Part shown: positions 34,470-42,589 of the stretch, in pieces
Numbering within the stretch: the stretch's first letter is position 1
Layout of the letters: each line of letters starts with the position of its first letter
Notes under the pieces: generated by a model
Databases searched by the model: none
Told to the model about the DNA's origin: nothing
Seen by the model: the letters and a program-made list of their open reading frames with translations, nothing else
Position numbers and translations under genes: made by a program
Source: Kiloniellales bacterium
GTDB taxonomy: Bacteria; Pseudomonadota; Alphaproteobacteria; Kiloniellales; JAKSDN01
Length of the DNA: 64,000 nt
Direction: 5' to 3'
NCBI GenBank assembly: GCA_028280455.1
Contig: JANQLT010000057.1
Location: 154,166-218,165, forward strand

Positions 34470-35923
34470 TGGAGCGCGGGCAGGCTTCGGGCGAGCGGCC
34501 GCAGCCTGAGCCTGCGGCTGGCCATCTCGAGGGCGAGGAGATCTTCTGGGCCAGCTCGGCGGACTTGGTCGACGCCTACCGCTCCGGTCGCCTTTCACCG
34601 GTCGAGGTTGCGGATGCGATCCTGGCGCGCATCGATCGCCTCGAGCCGCAGATCAACGCCTTCGTCCACCTGGACCGCGACACGACGCTCGCGATGGCGC
34701 GCGCCTCCGAGCGTCGCTGGCGGGCCGGCGAGCCGCTAGGGGCGCTCGACGGCGTGCCGATCACGATCAAGGACCTGCTTCCGGTCGAGGGCTGGCCCTT
34801 GCGCCGCGGCTCTCTCGCCTACGACCCGGATGTGCCGGCGCCCGAGGATGCCCCCTCTGTCGCGCGCTTGCGGGAGGCCGGCAGCGTCTTTCTGGGCAAG
34901 ACCGCGACGCCCGATTCCGGGTCCAAGATCGTCACACAGAGCGACGTGCACGGCGAGACCCACAATCCCTACGACCTGACGAAGACCCCCGGCGGCAGCT
35001 CCGGGGCCGCGGCGGCGGCGCTGGCGACGGGACTGGGCCCTCTTGCCGTCGGCACCGATGGCGCCGGATCGATCCGGATTCCGGCGGCCTTCTGCAACCT
35101 CGTCGGCCTGAAGCCGTCGTTCGGGCGCGTGCCGATCCATCCGACGAGCCTCTTCATGCCGCACTCGGTGGTCGGTCCCATGGGCCGCCGCGTGCGAGAC
35201 GTCGCCCTCATGCTGGCGGTCATGGCGCGGCCGGACCCGCGGGACCCCTATGCCTGGCCGATCCGTTTCGATCTCGACAAGGCTCTGGAGGAGGATCTCT
35301 CCGGCTTGAGGGTGGCGGCCTCATCGAGACTGGGCTTTTCGGCGCCCCTGTTGGACCGGGAGGTCGTCGATGCCTGCCGAGAGGCCGCAGGGGCCTTCGC
35401 CGATGCGGGCGCGGTCGTGGAGGAGGTCGAGCCCGTCTGGCCCGTCGATCCCCTCGAGCCTTTCCAGGTGTTCTGGGAGGCGACCTATGCCGGATACCTC
35501 GCGACCTTCGCGACAGGGCTGCAGCGACGCATGGACCGGGACCTGCAGGCCATCGCCGCACGCGGCCGGGACGTCGATATCGTCAAGTACCACAAAGCCC
35601 TGGGGCAGCGCGGATTGCTGGCGTCGGCCGCCAAGTCGTTCTTCTCCGAGTACGATCTCCTGATCGGCCCGGTGATGCCGGTCCCACCCTACGCTCTCGG
35701 CAGCCTCGCACCGCCGGAGGCCGAAGGCGAGTGGGACTGGTGCCCTTTCACCTATCCCTGGAACATGACAGGCCAACCGGCGGCCTCGGTACCCTGCGGG
35801 TTCACCGAGACAGGCCTTCCGATCGGGTTGCAGATCGTCGCCTGGACCGGCCAGGAAGAGACGATTCTCCGGGCCGCCGCGGCACTGGAGCGTACGCACC
35901 CACTCCATCGGCGCCGTCCCTGA
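34469..35923 (+). CDS. Amidase (amidase signature family)
   Basis: This cytoplasmic amide hydrolase of 484 residues has the Ser-cisSer-Lys triad: Lys 101 in VPITIKDLL, the cis-serine in GGSSGAAAA (177-178) and the nucleophile Ser 201 in GTDGAGSIRIPA. The C-terminus TGLPIGLQIVAW is typical. The start overlaps the ligase stop by one base, so it is the last gene of the operon. With the AmiS-type channel at the other end, the operon probably serves an amide or a gamma-glutamylated intermediate. Confidence 0.9.
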   Translation: MERGQASGERPQPEPAAGHLEGEEIFWASSADLVDAYRSGRLSPVEVADAILARIDRLEPQINAFVHLDRDTTLAMARASERRWRAGEPLGALDGVPITIKDLLPVEGWPLRRGSLAYDPDVPAPEDAPSVARLREAGSVFLGKTATPDSGSKIVTQSDVHGETHNPYDLTKTPGGSSGAAAAALATGLGPLAVGTDGAGSIRIPAAFCNLVGLKPSFGRVPIHPTSLFMPHSVVGPMGRRVRDVALMLAVMARPDPRDPYAWPIRFDLDKALEEDLSGLRVAASSRLGFSAPLLDREVVDACREAAGAFADAGAVVEEVEPVWPVDPLEPFQVFWEATYAGYLATFATGLQRRMDRDLQAIAARGRDVDIVKYHKALGQRGLLASAAKSFFSEYDLLIGPVMPVPPYALGSLAPPEAEGEWDWCPFTYPWNMTGQPAASVPCGFTETGLPIGLQIVAWTGQEETILRAAAALERTHPLHRRRP

Positions 35924-35996
35924 CCTTCGAAAGGCCTTGCCGCGCGACGGCTGTCCGAAACAGAGCCCCTGCGCCCCGGATCAAGGGCTCGTGCGG

Positions 35997-37277
35997 CTAT
36001 GCCGCGATCTCGGACTCGCTTTCCTTGAGTCCAGGTACGCGGAAACGACCAGCCAAGGCGGCCACCTCCTCGGACATCTCGCCGAGTCTCTGCTGGTCCT
36101 CCGTCCGCGCCACCTCGCCGATGATCCGCGCGATGGCCTGCATCTCGTCCGGGCCCATCCCGCGAGTCGTGACGGCCGGCGTGCCGAGGCGTAGCCCGCT
36201 GGGATCCATAGGGCCTCGATCGTCATCGGGAACGGGGTTCTTGTTGACGGTCACGCCCGCTCGTTCCAGGCGCTCTTGCAGCGCCTGTCCGGAGACGCCC
36301 CAACTCGCGATGGCATCGATCAGAATCAGATGGTTGTCCGTGCCCTTTGTGATCAACTCCGCGCCTTGCTGCGTCAAGGCTTCGGCCAGAACCTCTGCGT
36401 TGGCGACGACCCGGCGCGCATAGTCCCGGAACGCCGGGCGCGAGGCCTCCTCGAATGCGACGGCCTTGGCCGCGATCGCCTGCATCATCGGACCGCTCTG
36501 AAGGCCGGGGAACACGCTCTTGTCGATACGCCGCCCGAGACCCTTCCTACAGCACAGGATTAGGCCGCCTCTCGGTCCCCGGAGGGTGTTGTGGGTCGTC
36601 GTCGTGACGACATCGAACCCCCGGTCGAGAGGGTTCTCGAGCACGCCTCCGGCTATGAGGCCGGCGGTCTGCGCCACGTCGGCCACGGCATAAGCGCCCA
36701 CCTCATCCGCAATCTCACGCATTGCGGCATAGTCCAGGGCCCGCGGATAGGAAGAGAAGCCGGCCAGGACGATGCGCGGCCGTACCTCGAGGGCCAGGCG
36801 GCGCATCTGATCGTAATCGATGGTCCCGGTGTCATAGTCCCGCATGCGGTATCGGACGAACCGGAAGACCTTGGCCGCGTGCGTCGCCGGATGGCCATGG
36901 GTCAGGTGGCCTCCATGACTCAGATCCATGCCCAGGATCGTGTCGCCGGGCTCCGCCAGAGCGAAATAGGTCGCGAGATTGGCTATCGCTCCGGCATGCG
37001 GCTGCACGTTCGCGTGTTCGGCGCGGAACAGCGTGATTGCCCGCTCGATTGCCTCCCTTTCGAGCTCGTCCATGAGCGCTTGGCCGCCGTAGTAGCGGGC
37101 AGCGGGATAGCCCTCGCTGTCACGGTTACCTAGGACGCTGCCCAGGGCCTCCATCACGGGCCCGCTGACGTAGTTCTCGCTGGCAATCATCTCGAGAGAC
37201 CGGAATTGCCGACGCGCCTCCCTCTTGATCAGCTCATGAATGGGGCGATCACAATCCTTCAGAAGCCGGTCGTTCAT
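35997..37277 (-). CDS. Serine hydroxymethyltransferase paralogue lacking the PLP lysine
   Basis: This 426-residue protein is collinear with SHMT throughout: LEMIASENYVSGPVMEALGS, SEGYPAARYYGG, DLSHGGHLTHG, VLAGFSSYPRALDY, the PLP-ring aspartate (Asp 200) in VADVAQTAGL, and GLRLGTPAVTTRGM with the carboxylate-binding arginine. The Schiff-base lysine (E. coli Lys 229) should be in TTTTHKT, but the codon here is AAC, giving TTTTHNT (Asn 230). The stacking histidine (E. coli His 203) is Gln 203, and the usual tyrosine before AEGYPG is aspartate. It cannot act as a normal SHMT, and a new or regulatory role is likely. It is convergent to the amidase. Confidence 0.88.
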   Translation of the reverse strand: MNDRLLKDCDRPIHELIKREARRQFRSLEMIASENYVSGPVMEALGSVLGNRDSEGYPAARYYGGQALMDELEREAIERAITLFRAEHANVQPHAGAIANLATYFALAEPGDTILGMDLSHGGHLTHGHPATHAAKVFRFVRYRMRDYDTGTIDYDQMRRLALEVRPRIVLAGFSSYPRALDYAAMREIADEVGAYAVADVAQTAGLIAGGVLENPLDRGFDVVTTTTHNTLRGPRGGLILCCRKGLGRRIDKSVFPGLQSGPMMQAIAAKAVAFEEASRPAFRDYARRVVANAEVLAEALTQQGAELITKGTDNHLILIDAIASWGVSGQALQERLERAGVTVNKNPVPDDDRGPMDPSGLRLGTPAVTTRGMGPDEMQAIARIIGEVARTEDQQRLGEMSEEVAALAGRFRVPGLKESESEIAA

Positions 37278-38132
37278 TGCTGACCTAATTCACTCGTGCT
37301 GCAACTCGTATGGATGTCATGCGTTCTCCTAGATATGGCCGGACGTCGCGCTACCCCAATCGCGCTGGTCGCCTGAGCGGCTCGGCCGCGAGAAACGCCC
37401 CTCAAGAAGAACAGAGGAACCGCCTTGTCGGTCCGCCCAGGCACCCGTTGGCCGCACCCTCTTCCGGCAGGCCGCCCATCCTGGTCCTGCAACTCGGGCG
37501 AGACTCACTCCCTTGGTGGTCCAGCGCTCGCTGTCCACCACCGACCGATCGAGATACTGAACCCGCCCGTAGGACACGCATAGAGCCACGCCTTCGCTCC
37601 GGCGTAGGTCCACAGCCTTTCCTCGCCGGCCGCCATCTGCCCGAATGGGAGGTCTTCGACATCGTCGACAAGAACCTGCCGAGGGACACCATCAGGGCCG
37701 GAGATTGGCCGGCGCCGATTCCCGACCACCTGCGCGCTTTGGCTGCCGAGGCTGGCCTTCGCGCGAACCGCGCGTTCCAAGTCGATCTCACGTACGACCA
37801 CGAGAAGCCGATCCTCGAGCGCATGCCACCGGCAGGCCCGGATGCCATCCGTGAACGGTAAGCCGTTGCGCTTCGAAGCCGACAGCCCCTTTGTCCACGG
37901 GGACGGTCCCAATGGGATCGACAACACCGAAACCGTGCGGCAATCTCTCGGCGGCGCTGGAGAGGAAGTCGCCGCAATTAACTAGAGATGCCGGGGTGCC
38001 CACGACGCTTTGCAGGGTTCTCCGGTTTACCCGGGCGACGAGCGGGAGACTGCCCTGGTCGAAGCATTGTCCTGCTATGTCGGAAGACTGCTCTCACGTA
38101 CGGACGATCGAGCCTGCCAATTGGAGCCTGCC
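37278..38132. other. Gene-poor stretch between the SHMT-like gene and bioY
   Basis: These 855 bases have frames open on both strands but none with a family pattern, apart from the possible remnant at 37851-37985. A rightward frame ending at 37861 contains HLPEWEVFDIVDKNLPRDT and RANRAFQVDLTYDHEKP, which look protein-like, but I do not recognise them. The stretch reads like decayed coding sequence rather than a regulatory region. No hairpin or riboswitch pattern was seen before bioY. Confidence 0.35.
37851..37985 (+). pseudogene. Possible C-terminal remnant of a LamB/YcsF (PxpA) protein
   Basis: The frame reads VNGKPLRFEADSPFVHGDG, then NGIDNTETVRQSLGGAG. It resembles the C-terminus of 5-oxoprolinase subunit A, where a cysteine-containing xHGD motif precedes a helix ending in an arginine-rich LR segment. 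The cysteine before HGD is absent. Only 45 codons are left and nothing upstream continues the homology in the same frame. The call is tentative. Confidence 0.3.
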
Positions 38133-38729
38133 ATGAAAGCCATCGTTGGAAGCCGTTCCCTTGTTGATGCCCTGGTTCCGGAAGATCGGTTCCAGCGACT
38201 TGCGTGGCAGGTCGTGCTGGCCGTTCTCGGCACATTGGTCCTGAGCATCTCAGCGAAAATAAAAGTGCCCATGTGGCCGGTGGATGCGTCGCTGCAAACA
38301 CTCGCGGTCTTCGTTATTGCGGCCTCCTATGGCATGCGCCTGGGCACGGCAACTCTGCTGCTCTACTTGCTGGAAGGGGCTCTTGGTTTGCCGGTCTTCC
38401 AAGGGACGCCCGAGCGGGGCATTGGCTTGGCCTACATGGCCGGGCCGACAGGTGGCTACCTGGTCGGCTTCGTAGTGGCGGCTGCAATCATCGGTTGGTG
38501 CGCCGACCGGGGCTGGGACCGCAATCCCTTCAAACTGCTCGGTGTCATGGTGGTTGCAGAAGTGGCTATGCTCGCCCTTGGCGCTTTGTGGCTCGCCCAT
38601 TTGTTCGGTATCGACAAGGCGTTTGTCTACGGCATTGGGCCTTTCATCATCACCGATCTCTTGAAGATCGTGTTGGCCGCCTGCATCGTCCCAGCACTGT
38701 GGCGCATTCTTCGCAGATTGCGCGTCTGA
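38133..38729 (+). CDS. bioY: Biotin transporter S-component BioY
   Basis: This is an integral membrane protein of 198 residues that binds biotin for uptake, alone or with an ECF energy module. Segments typical of BioY are VPMWPVDASLQTLAVFVIAASYG, interpreted as the P-x-x-x-QT motif, then ATLLLYLLEGALGLPVFQG, GPTGGYLVGFVVAAAIIGW and a final helix. The ATG at 38133 follows GGAG at good spacing; the longer frame lacks one. No bioMN/ecfAT gene is next to it, so it is an orphan here. Confidence 0.9.
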   Translation: MKAIVGSRSLVDALVPEDRFQRLAWQVVLAVLGTLVLSISAKIKVPMWPVDASLQTLAVFVIAASYGMRLGTATLLLYLLEGALGLPVFQGTPERGIGLAYMAGPTGGYLVGFVVAAAIIGWCADRGWDRNPFKLLGVMVVAEVAMLALGALWLAHLFGIDKAFVYGIGPFIITDLLKIVLAACIVPALWRILRRLRV

Positions 38730-38917
38730 GCGCCTCACCGATCGATCGGAGCCCACGCATCAGCTTTGTCACCGACAGCGAGAAGGCATATCGGCCCGCG
38801 ATGGCCGGGCATCGGCGCAGCTCTTCACTCGATCGGACCGCCAAAGGTGAGGCGTGCCCCTGTCGTCATCGGCGTGCCATCGCTTCGACGCCGCCTGCGG
38901 ACCGGGGGCATTTCGCG

Positions 38918-39595
38918 CTAGGCTGAAGATTCGGCCCCCTCCTCACCGCTCGGCAAGGGCAGATCGGCGGCACGGGCGAGGCGGCCGGCGGCACGGTCGA
39001 AAAGCCGGAGAGTCCGGTCCGCCGCCAGGGATTCCGGTCGCCAGCGGAAGTCCTTATGCTGCCGCAGGAACTTCGTGGCGCCGCAGCCGGGCACACGGCA
39101 GGCATCCTTGCCCTTCGGGCAGCGATTGAACCGGCAAAGCCGCCCCAGATAGCGGTCCGTGCCCGGCTCGAAGACGAAGACGTCGACCTGGTGATCCGCG
39201 ACGCCGGAGCCGCTTTCCTCGAAGAGCTCTCGCAGGGCCCGAGCCTTGGCGCGGCGCAAGCCGTCGAGGCCGCGCAGGTGCTCGAGCCACAGGGCCAGGT
39301 CGAGGTCCTTGCACTCATGTCAAAGCGCGATCCGCGCCCGGCGATAGGTGGTAGAGCGCCGTACCTCCTTGTAGGGCGCGGCCGCCAGGGAGCCAATCAG
39401 CGCCACGGCGACCACCTCCGGATGGCTCTGCCAAGCCTCGACCACGCTGTCCGCGGCGCGGCGGAACTCCCGGTAGCGGCGGAGCAGATGCCGGTTCTGC
39501 TCGCCAATACCGGCGGACGAGAGCTCGCGCTCCTCCTCACGCCGCAGCCAAGCCTCGAGATCGCTATCGTCCCAGTCGTGCTCGCTATCGGCCAT
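38918..39595 (-). pseudogene. Nucleotidyltransferase-like protein interrupted by an in-frame TGA
   Basis: Read from the ATG at 39595 (GGAG upstream), the frame gives MADSEHDWDDSDLEAWLRRE, then EVVAVALIGSLAAAPYKEV, the GS-type start of a nucleotidyltransferase fold. A TGA follows at 39322-39320, and the same frame continues HECKDLDLALWLEHLRGL with a DxD pair, then CPKGKDACRVPGCGATKFLR. Both sides fit one protein of about 225 residues, with tryptophan expected at the stop (IAL-W-HECKD). It sits 18 bases after the SWIM gene. One base change would explain it, or translation may restart. Confidence 0.65.
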
Positions 39596-39625
39596 GCCAT
39601 TCTCCATTGCGCGCGAGCACCGAAC

Positions 39626-41422
39626 TCACCAGCCCTTTCGGTCCAACATGCCGATCAGGTTGCGCTTGCGCCGGTGGGTGTTGCGGACCTCGACCAGGAG
39701 GCTGCGGAACGCCGACTCCTGTCCGTTTCGGCCCAGGATCGTTTCGATTCTCTGCAGGATGCCCACCGCCTCCTTGTAGACCCGGTCGCCCGTGTTGCGG
39801 AGAAGCGCATCGACGCGCGCCTTGTAGATCTGCACGGAGTCATCCGGATGGTTCGTCTCCCGTCGTTTGGCCAGCTCGAGCCAGAGGCCTTCGGAGCATC
39901 CGCCCGCCTGGGCTTCCCGCCAGGCCGACTCGGCGTCGCGTTCGTGCAGGAAGATCTCGACCAGCAGGGAGCGGTCCCGCGCCCGAATGCGCCACAAGCC
40001 GCCCGCGCCGGACGGCGTCTTCGGCGGCTCTGCTATGTCCTGGCGGATCCTGGCCAAGGCCTTCTCGCGCCACTGCGGCCACTGCTTGGCCCGGCGCCCG
40101 TGACCTTTCAGACGCCTGTAGGTGTCGATGTCGGGACGTTGCACGAAGCCGTCCCAAATCAGCTCCATGGCCTCTTCCCGCCGGCCCCGGTCCTGATAAG
40201 CCTCCGCGAGGAAGTCCCGGAGCCGCTCGTCCTGCTGCGGTCCGGGGAAGGCTTGCCAGCCGCGCTCCGCCCAGTCGAGCGCCCGGTCGGCGTCTTCCGC
40301 CTCCCGATAGAGGGTGGCGATCTGCAAGAAGCCGTAGGGCAAGGAGAGGTCGCGGGACTTGACCGCGACCAGGCCCTCCAAGTCACCCTCGGCTTCCGAC
40401 AGCGCCTCCATGATCGAGGTGATCCGCCAACGCGCGCCGTAGCGGTCGGGATCCCTGTCGCCGGGAGCGAGCGCCGGGACCTTGGCCCATTCCGCCTCGG
40501 CCAGCCGCCGATAGGCCGCGCGTCCCGCCTCGCCCAGAACCGCCGCATAGTCGAGGACGGCGCGATGGAAGCTGTCGAACGAGGAGTCCATCTCGGCTTC
40601 GAAGAGCTGCTCGGCGAGCGCCACGGGGTCCGGCCGGGCCCGCTCGCAGGCTTCGAGGTGTAGCTCCTGCAGCCGGACGAGGAGGTCGCCCATCCAGCCG
40701 TCGGAGTCGTCGATGGAGCCCAGGCATTCCTCGAGCTCGGCGAGGCCGTGTTCGGCCAGCCCTATGACCCTCTCGGCCTCGCCTGCGCGCAAGAACCCCT
40801 CCAGCGATTCGACCACCTCCTCGATGCCGCGGGCGTGATCGTAGGCGCCGCGGTAGCCGACATAGTCGTCGATGCCGGCCGCCTCGCTGAAGGCCGCCTT
40901 CCACGCAGCATCGGCGGGCGTTCCGGGGGTCGCTTGCGCCGCTTGGAGCGCCAGCCGGCGATGCAAGCGCTCGTCCTCGTCGGCCTGGTCGACGAGCAGG
41001 GCGACCAAGTCTTCCTTGTCCAGGCCGAGAAGATAGCGCCGGAGGTCAAGCTCTCCGAGCTCGGGTCGGTCGTCGTCGGCGTCCTCTCCTGCGTCCTCGC
41101 GGCGGGCGTGCCAAGCCAGCCCAACGGCCACGCAATGCTTGCAGAACGCGCCGTCACGTCCGACGGGGCAACTGCAGTCGTAGTCGAGTTCGCCGTCCTC
41201 CGCCCGGAGGCGCACCCGGTAGCGGTGGGTTCCCTGGACCGAGGCGGCAATGCCGTCTTCGGAGCGGCGTAGCGAGCGCACCGCGCCATCGGCGAAGTAG
41301 CTCTCCCCGCGTTCATAGAAGCGCACGCCGGCGACTTGGCGCAGACGCTTGGGCGTCACCAGCTCGGTCAGGCTATCGTCGGGCACGCATAAGTCTCCCC
41401 CGCCACAAGGCATCGGCGTCAA
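39626..41422 (-). CDS. SWIM zinc-finger protein with helical-repeat body
   Basis: This 598-residue protein has a SWIM motif near residues 82-100: YDCSCPVGRDGAFCKHCVA, matching CxCPx(n)CxH. Before it is FYERGESYFADGAVRSL, the usual N-terminal SWIM-protein segment. The remainder is alpha-helical and acidic, with TPR-like stretches (LQIATLYREAEDADRALDWAE, DFLAEAYQDRGRREEAMEL). Such proteins are common in proteobacteria and are thought to bind DNA or protein; the function is unknown. The gene is followed 30 bases later by the broken nucleotidyltransferase-like gene and probably forms an operon with it. Confidence 0.85.
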   Translation of the reverse strand: MTPMPCGGGDLCVPDDSLTELVTPKRLRQVAGVRFYERGESYFADGAVRSLRRSEDGIAASVQGTHRYRVRLRAEDGELDYDCSCPVGRDGAFCKHCVAVGLAWHARREDAGEDADDDRPELGELDLRRYLLGLDKEDLVALLVDQADEDERLHRRLALQAAQATPGTPADAAWKAAFSEAAGIDDYVGYRGAYDHARGIEEVVESLEGFLRAGEAERVIGLAEHGLAELEECLGSIDDSDGWMGDLLVRLQELHLEACERARPDPVALAEQLFEAEMDSSFDSFHRAVLDYAAVLGEAGRAAYRRLAEAEWAKVPALAPGDRDPDRYGARWRITSIMEALSEAEGDLEGLVAVKSRDLSLPYGFLQIATLYREAEDADRALDWAERGWQAFPGPQQDERLRDFLAEAYQDRGRREEAMELIWDGFVQRPDIDTYRRLKGHGRRAKQWPQWREKALARIRQDIAEPPKTPSGAGGLWRIRARDRSLLVEIFLHERDAESAWREAQAGGCSEGLWLELAKRRETNHPDDSVQIYKARVDALLRNTGDRVYKEAVGILQRIETILGRNGQESAFRSLLVEVRNTHRRKRNLIGMLDRKGW

Positions 41423-41561
41423 ACGATCCGATAGGCTTGGCCGGACCTGGCATCACGATAGAGGTCCAGCCGCGCAGCTGGCCAGGGGTCCGATCGATGC
41501 CGCGATACCGAGGAGCGTGCCCGAATGCAGGACCTCGCGGATTCGGCTTCTTTTCTCTTTT

Positions 41562-41571
41562 TTGTATGCAA
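41562..41571. promoter_or_regulatory. GntR-2 operator, copy 1
   Basis: TTGTATGCAA, a near-perfect palindrome flanked by TTTC/GAAA-like bases, lies in a rare AT-rich patch about 190 bases before the second GntR gene. The identical decamer recurs at 42514-42523 before the operon. This suits autoregulation plus control of the operon. Confidence 0.68.
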
Positions 41572-41760
41572 GAAATACAACTTCATATACTTAGTATGAC
41601 CATTGGCGCACAAAAAGGGCCTCGACCGCCCCGGATGTCGCTGATAGAAACCGTAGGCTGGTGCGGTCTTTCTCGAGGCGGGCCGGCGGGCCGAGGCGCA
41701 GGACGCGCCGAGGCGCCGCGCCTTGTTGTCCGTCTCGCGGTGAATGCGAGGCACGCTGCC

Positions 41761-42447
41761 ATGGTTGAGGATCGGCCGTCGTCGGCCACCACCATTCGTC
41801 GGGCGCTCGAAGACGAGGTCATGCGCGGCCGCATCCTGCCCGGCCAGCGGATCGACGAGAAGAGCTGGGCGGAGAAGTTCGCGGTCTCGCGCACGCCCGT
41901 GCGCGAGGCGCTGCAACAGCTCGCCGCGAGCGGCCTGATCAAGCTGCGCGGGCGCCAGGGCGCCATCGTCTCGCAACTGACGATCCCGGATCTGCTCGAT
42001 GCCTTCCAGCTCGTCGCCGAGCTCGAGGGGATGTGCGCCCGCTTGGCGGCGCGGCGCATGACGCGGGCCCAGCGCAAGGAGTTGCAGGGCCTGCATGAGG
42101 CCTGCGTCGCCGAGGTCGAGAAGGACGATCCGCTCGGCTTCTACGACGCCAACAAGCGCTTCCACGAGGCCATCTACGCCGGCAGCCACAACCGCTTCCT
42201 GAAGGACGAGATCAAGCGCATGCGCCTCCTGGTCGCCCCCTACCGGCGCTACATCACCTTCCAGCCCGGCCGCATGCAGGAATCGCTGGGAGAGCATAGC
42301 GCCGTGATGGAGGCCATCCTGCGGCACGACGACGGCCGGGCCGACGATCACATGCGGTCCCACGTCAGCCTGCTGGGCGACCGCTTCACGGATTTCGTCT
42401 CGGTCCTGCAGAACAACGACATCGCGGTGGTCGGCGCCGCGGAGTAG
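41761..42447 (+). CDS. GntR-family transcriptional regulator, FCD type (second regulator)
   Basis: This regulator has 228 residues from MVEDRPSS. The winged helix covers TTIRRALEDEVMRGRILPG, and the recognition helix is FAVSRTPVREALQQLAASGLI. The FCD domain keeps its metal ligands: aspartate and histidine in YDANKRFHEAIYAG, histidine in GEHSAVMEAI and in MRSHVSLL. So a metal-dependent effector site is likely, in contrast to the first GntR protein in the window. The frame extends upstream to 41437 but that part has no homology and crosses the operator. The operon beginning at 42590 is its probable target. Confidence 0.92.
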   Translation: MVEDRPSSATTIRRALEDEVMRGRILPGQRIDEKSWAEKFAVSRTPVREALQQLAASGLIKLRGRQGAIVSQLTIPDLLDAFQLVAELEGMCARLAARRMTRAQRKELQGLHEACVAEVEKDDPLGFYDANKRFHEAIYAGSHNRFLKDEIKRMRLLVAPYRRYITFQPGRMQESLGEHSAVMEAILRHDDGRADDHMRSHVSLLGDRFTDFVSVLQNNDIAVVGAAE

Positions 42448-42513
42448 GCCTGCCGGCGGCTGGCGCGCGCGCCGGCCGGGGCTCAAGGCGCCGCCAGCTT
42501 GAAATCGGCTTTC

Positions 42514-42523
42514 TTGTATGCAA
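42514..42523. promoter_or_regulatory. GntR-2 operator, copy 2
   Basis: TTGTATGCAA is identical to the copy at 41562-41571 and is preceded by the same GGCTT(C)TT context. It lies 67 bases after the regulator's stop and 67 bases before the aminotransferase start, where it would cover the operon promoter. Confidence 0.7.
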
Positions 42524-42589
42524 AATTCCCTCTGTTGCACGCATTTGCCCCCCCCGCCGGGCAAATGGGCAGGACCGCATGAGGCTCCC

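Noticed and set aside
32112..34598. An 828-codon open frame on the minus strand opposite the GATase and glutamine synthetase-like genes
   Set aside because: It has no recognisable fold and runs antisense to well-recognised genes. Long antisense frames are common in GC-rich coding DNA.
37278..38132. The rightward frame ending at 37861 as a gene
   Set aside because: It has no ribosome site and no recognisable motif, its first half is low in pattern, and another frame looks equally protein-like.
38737..38748. CCGATCGATCGG palindrome just after bioY as a terminator or operator
   Set aside because: It has no loop and no T-run, and such self-complementary GATC strings are expected by chance in GC-rich DNA.
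39320..39322. Selenocysteine at the in-frame TGA
   Set aside because: The expected residue is tryptophan and no stem-loop typical of a selenocysteine signal was evident just downstream; a TGG to TGA change is simpler.
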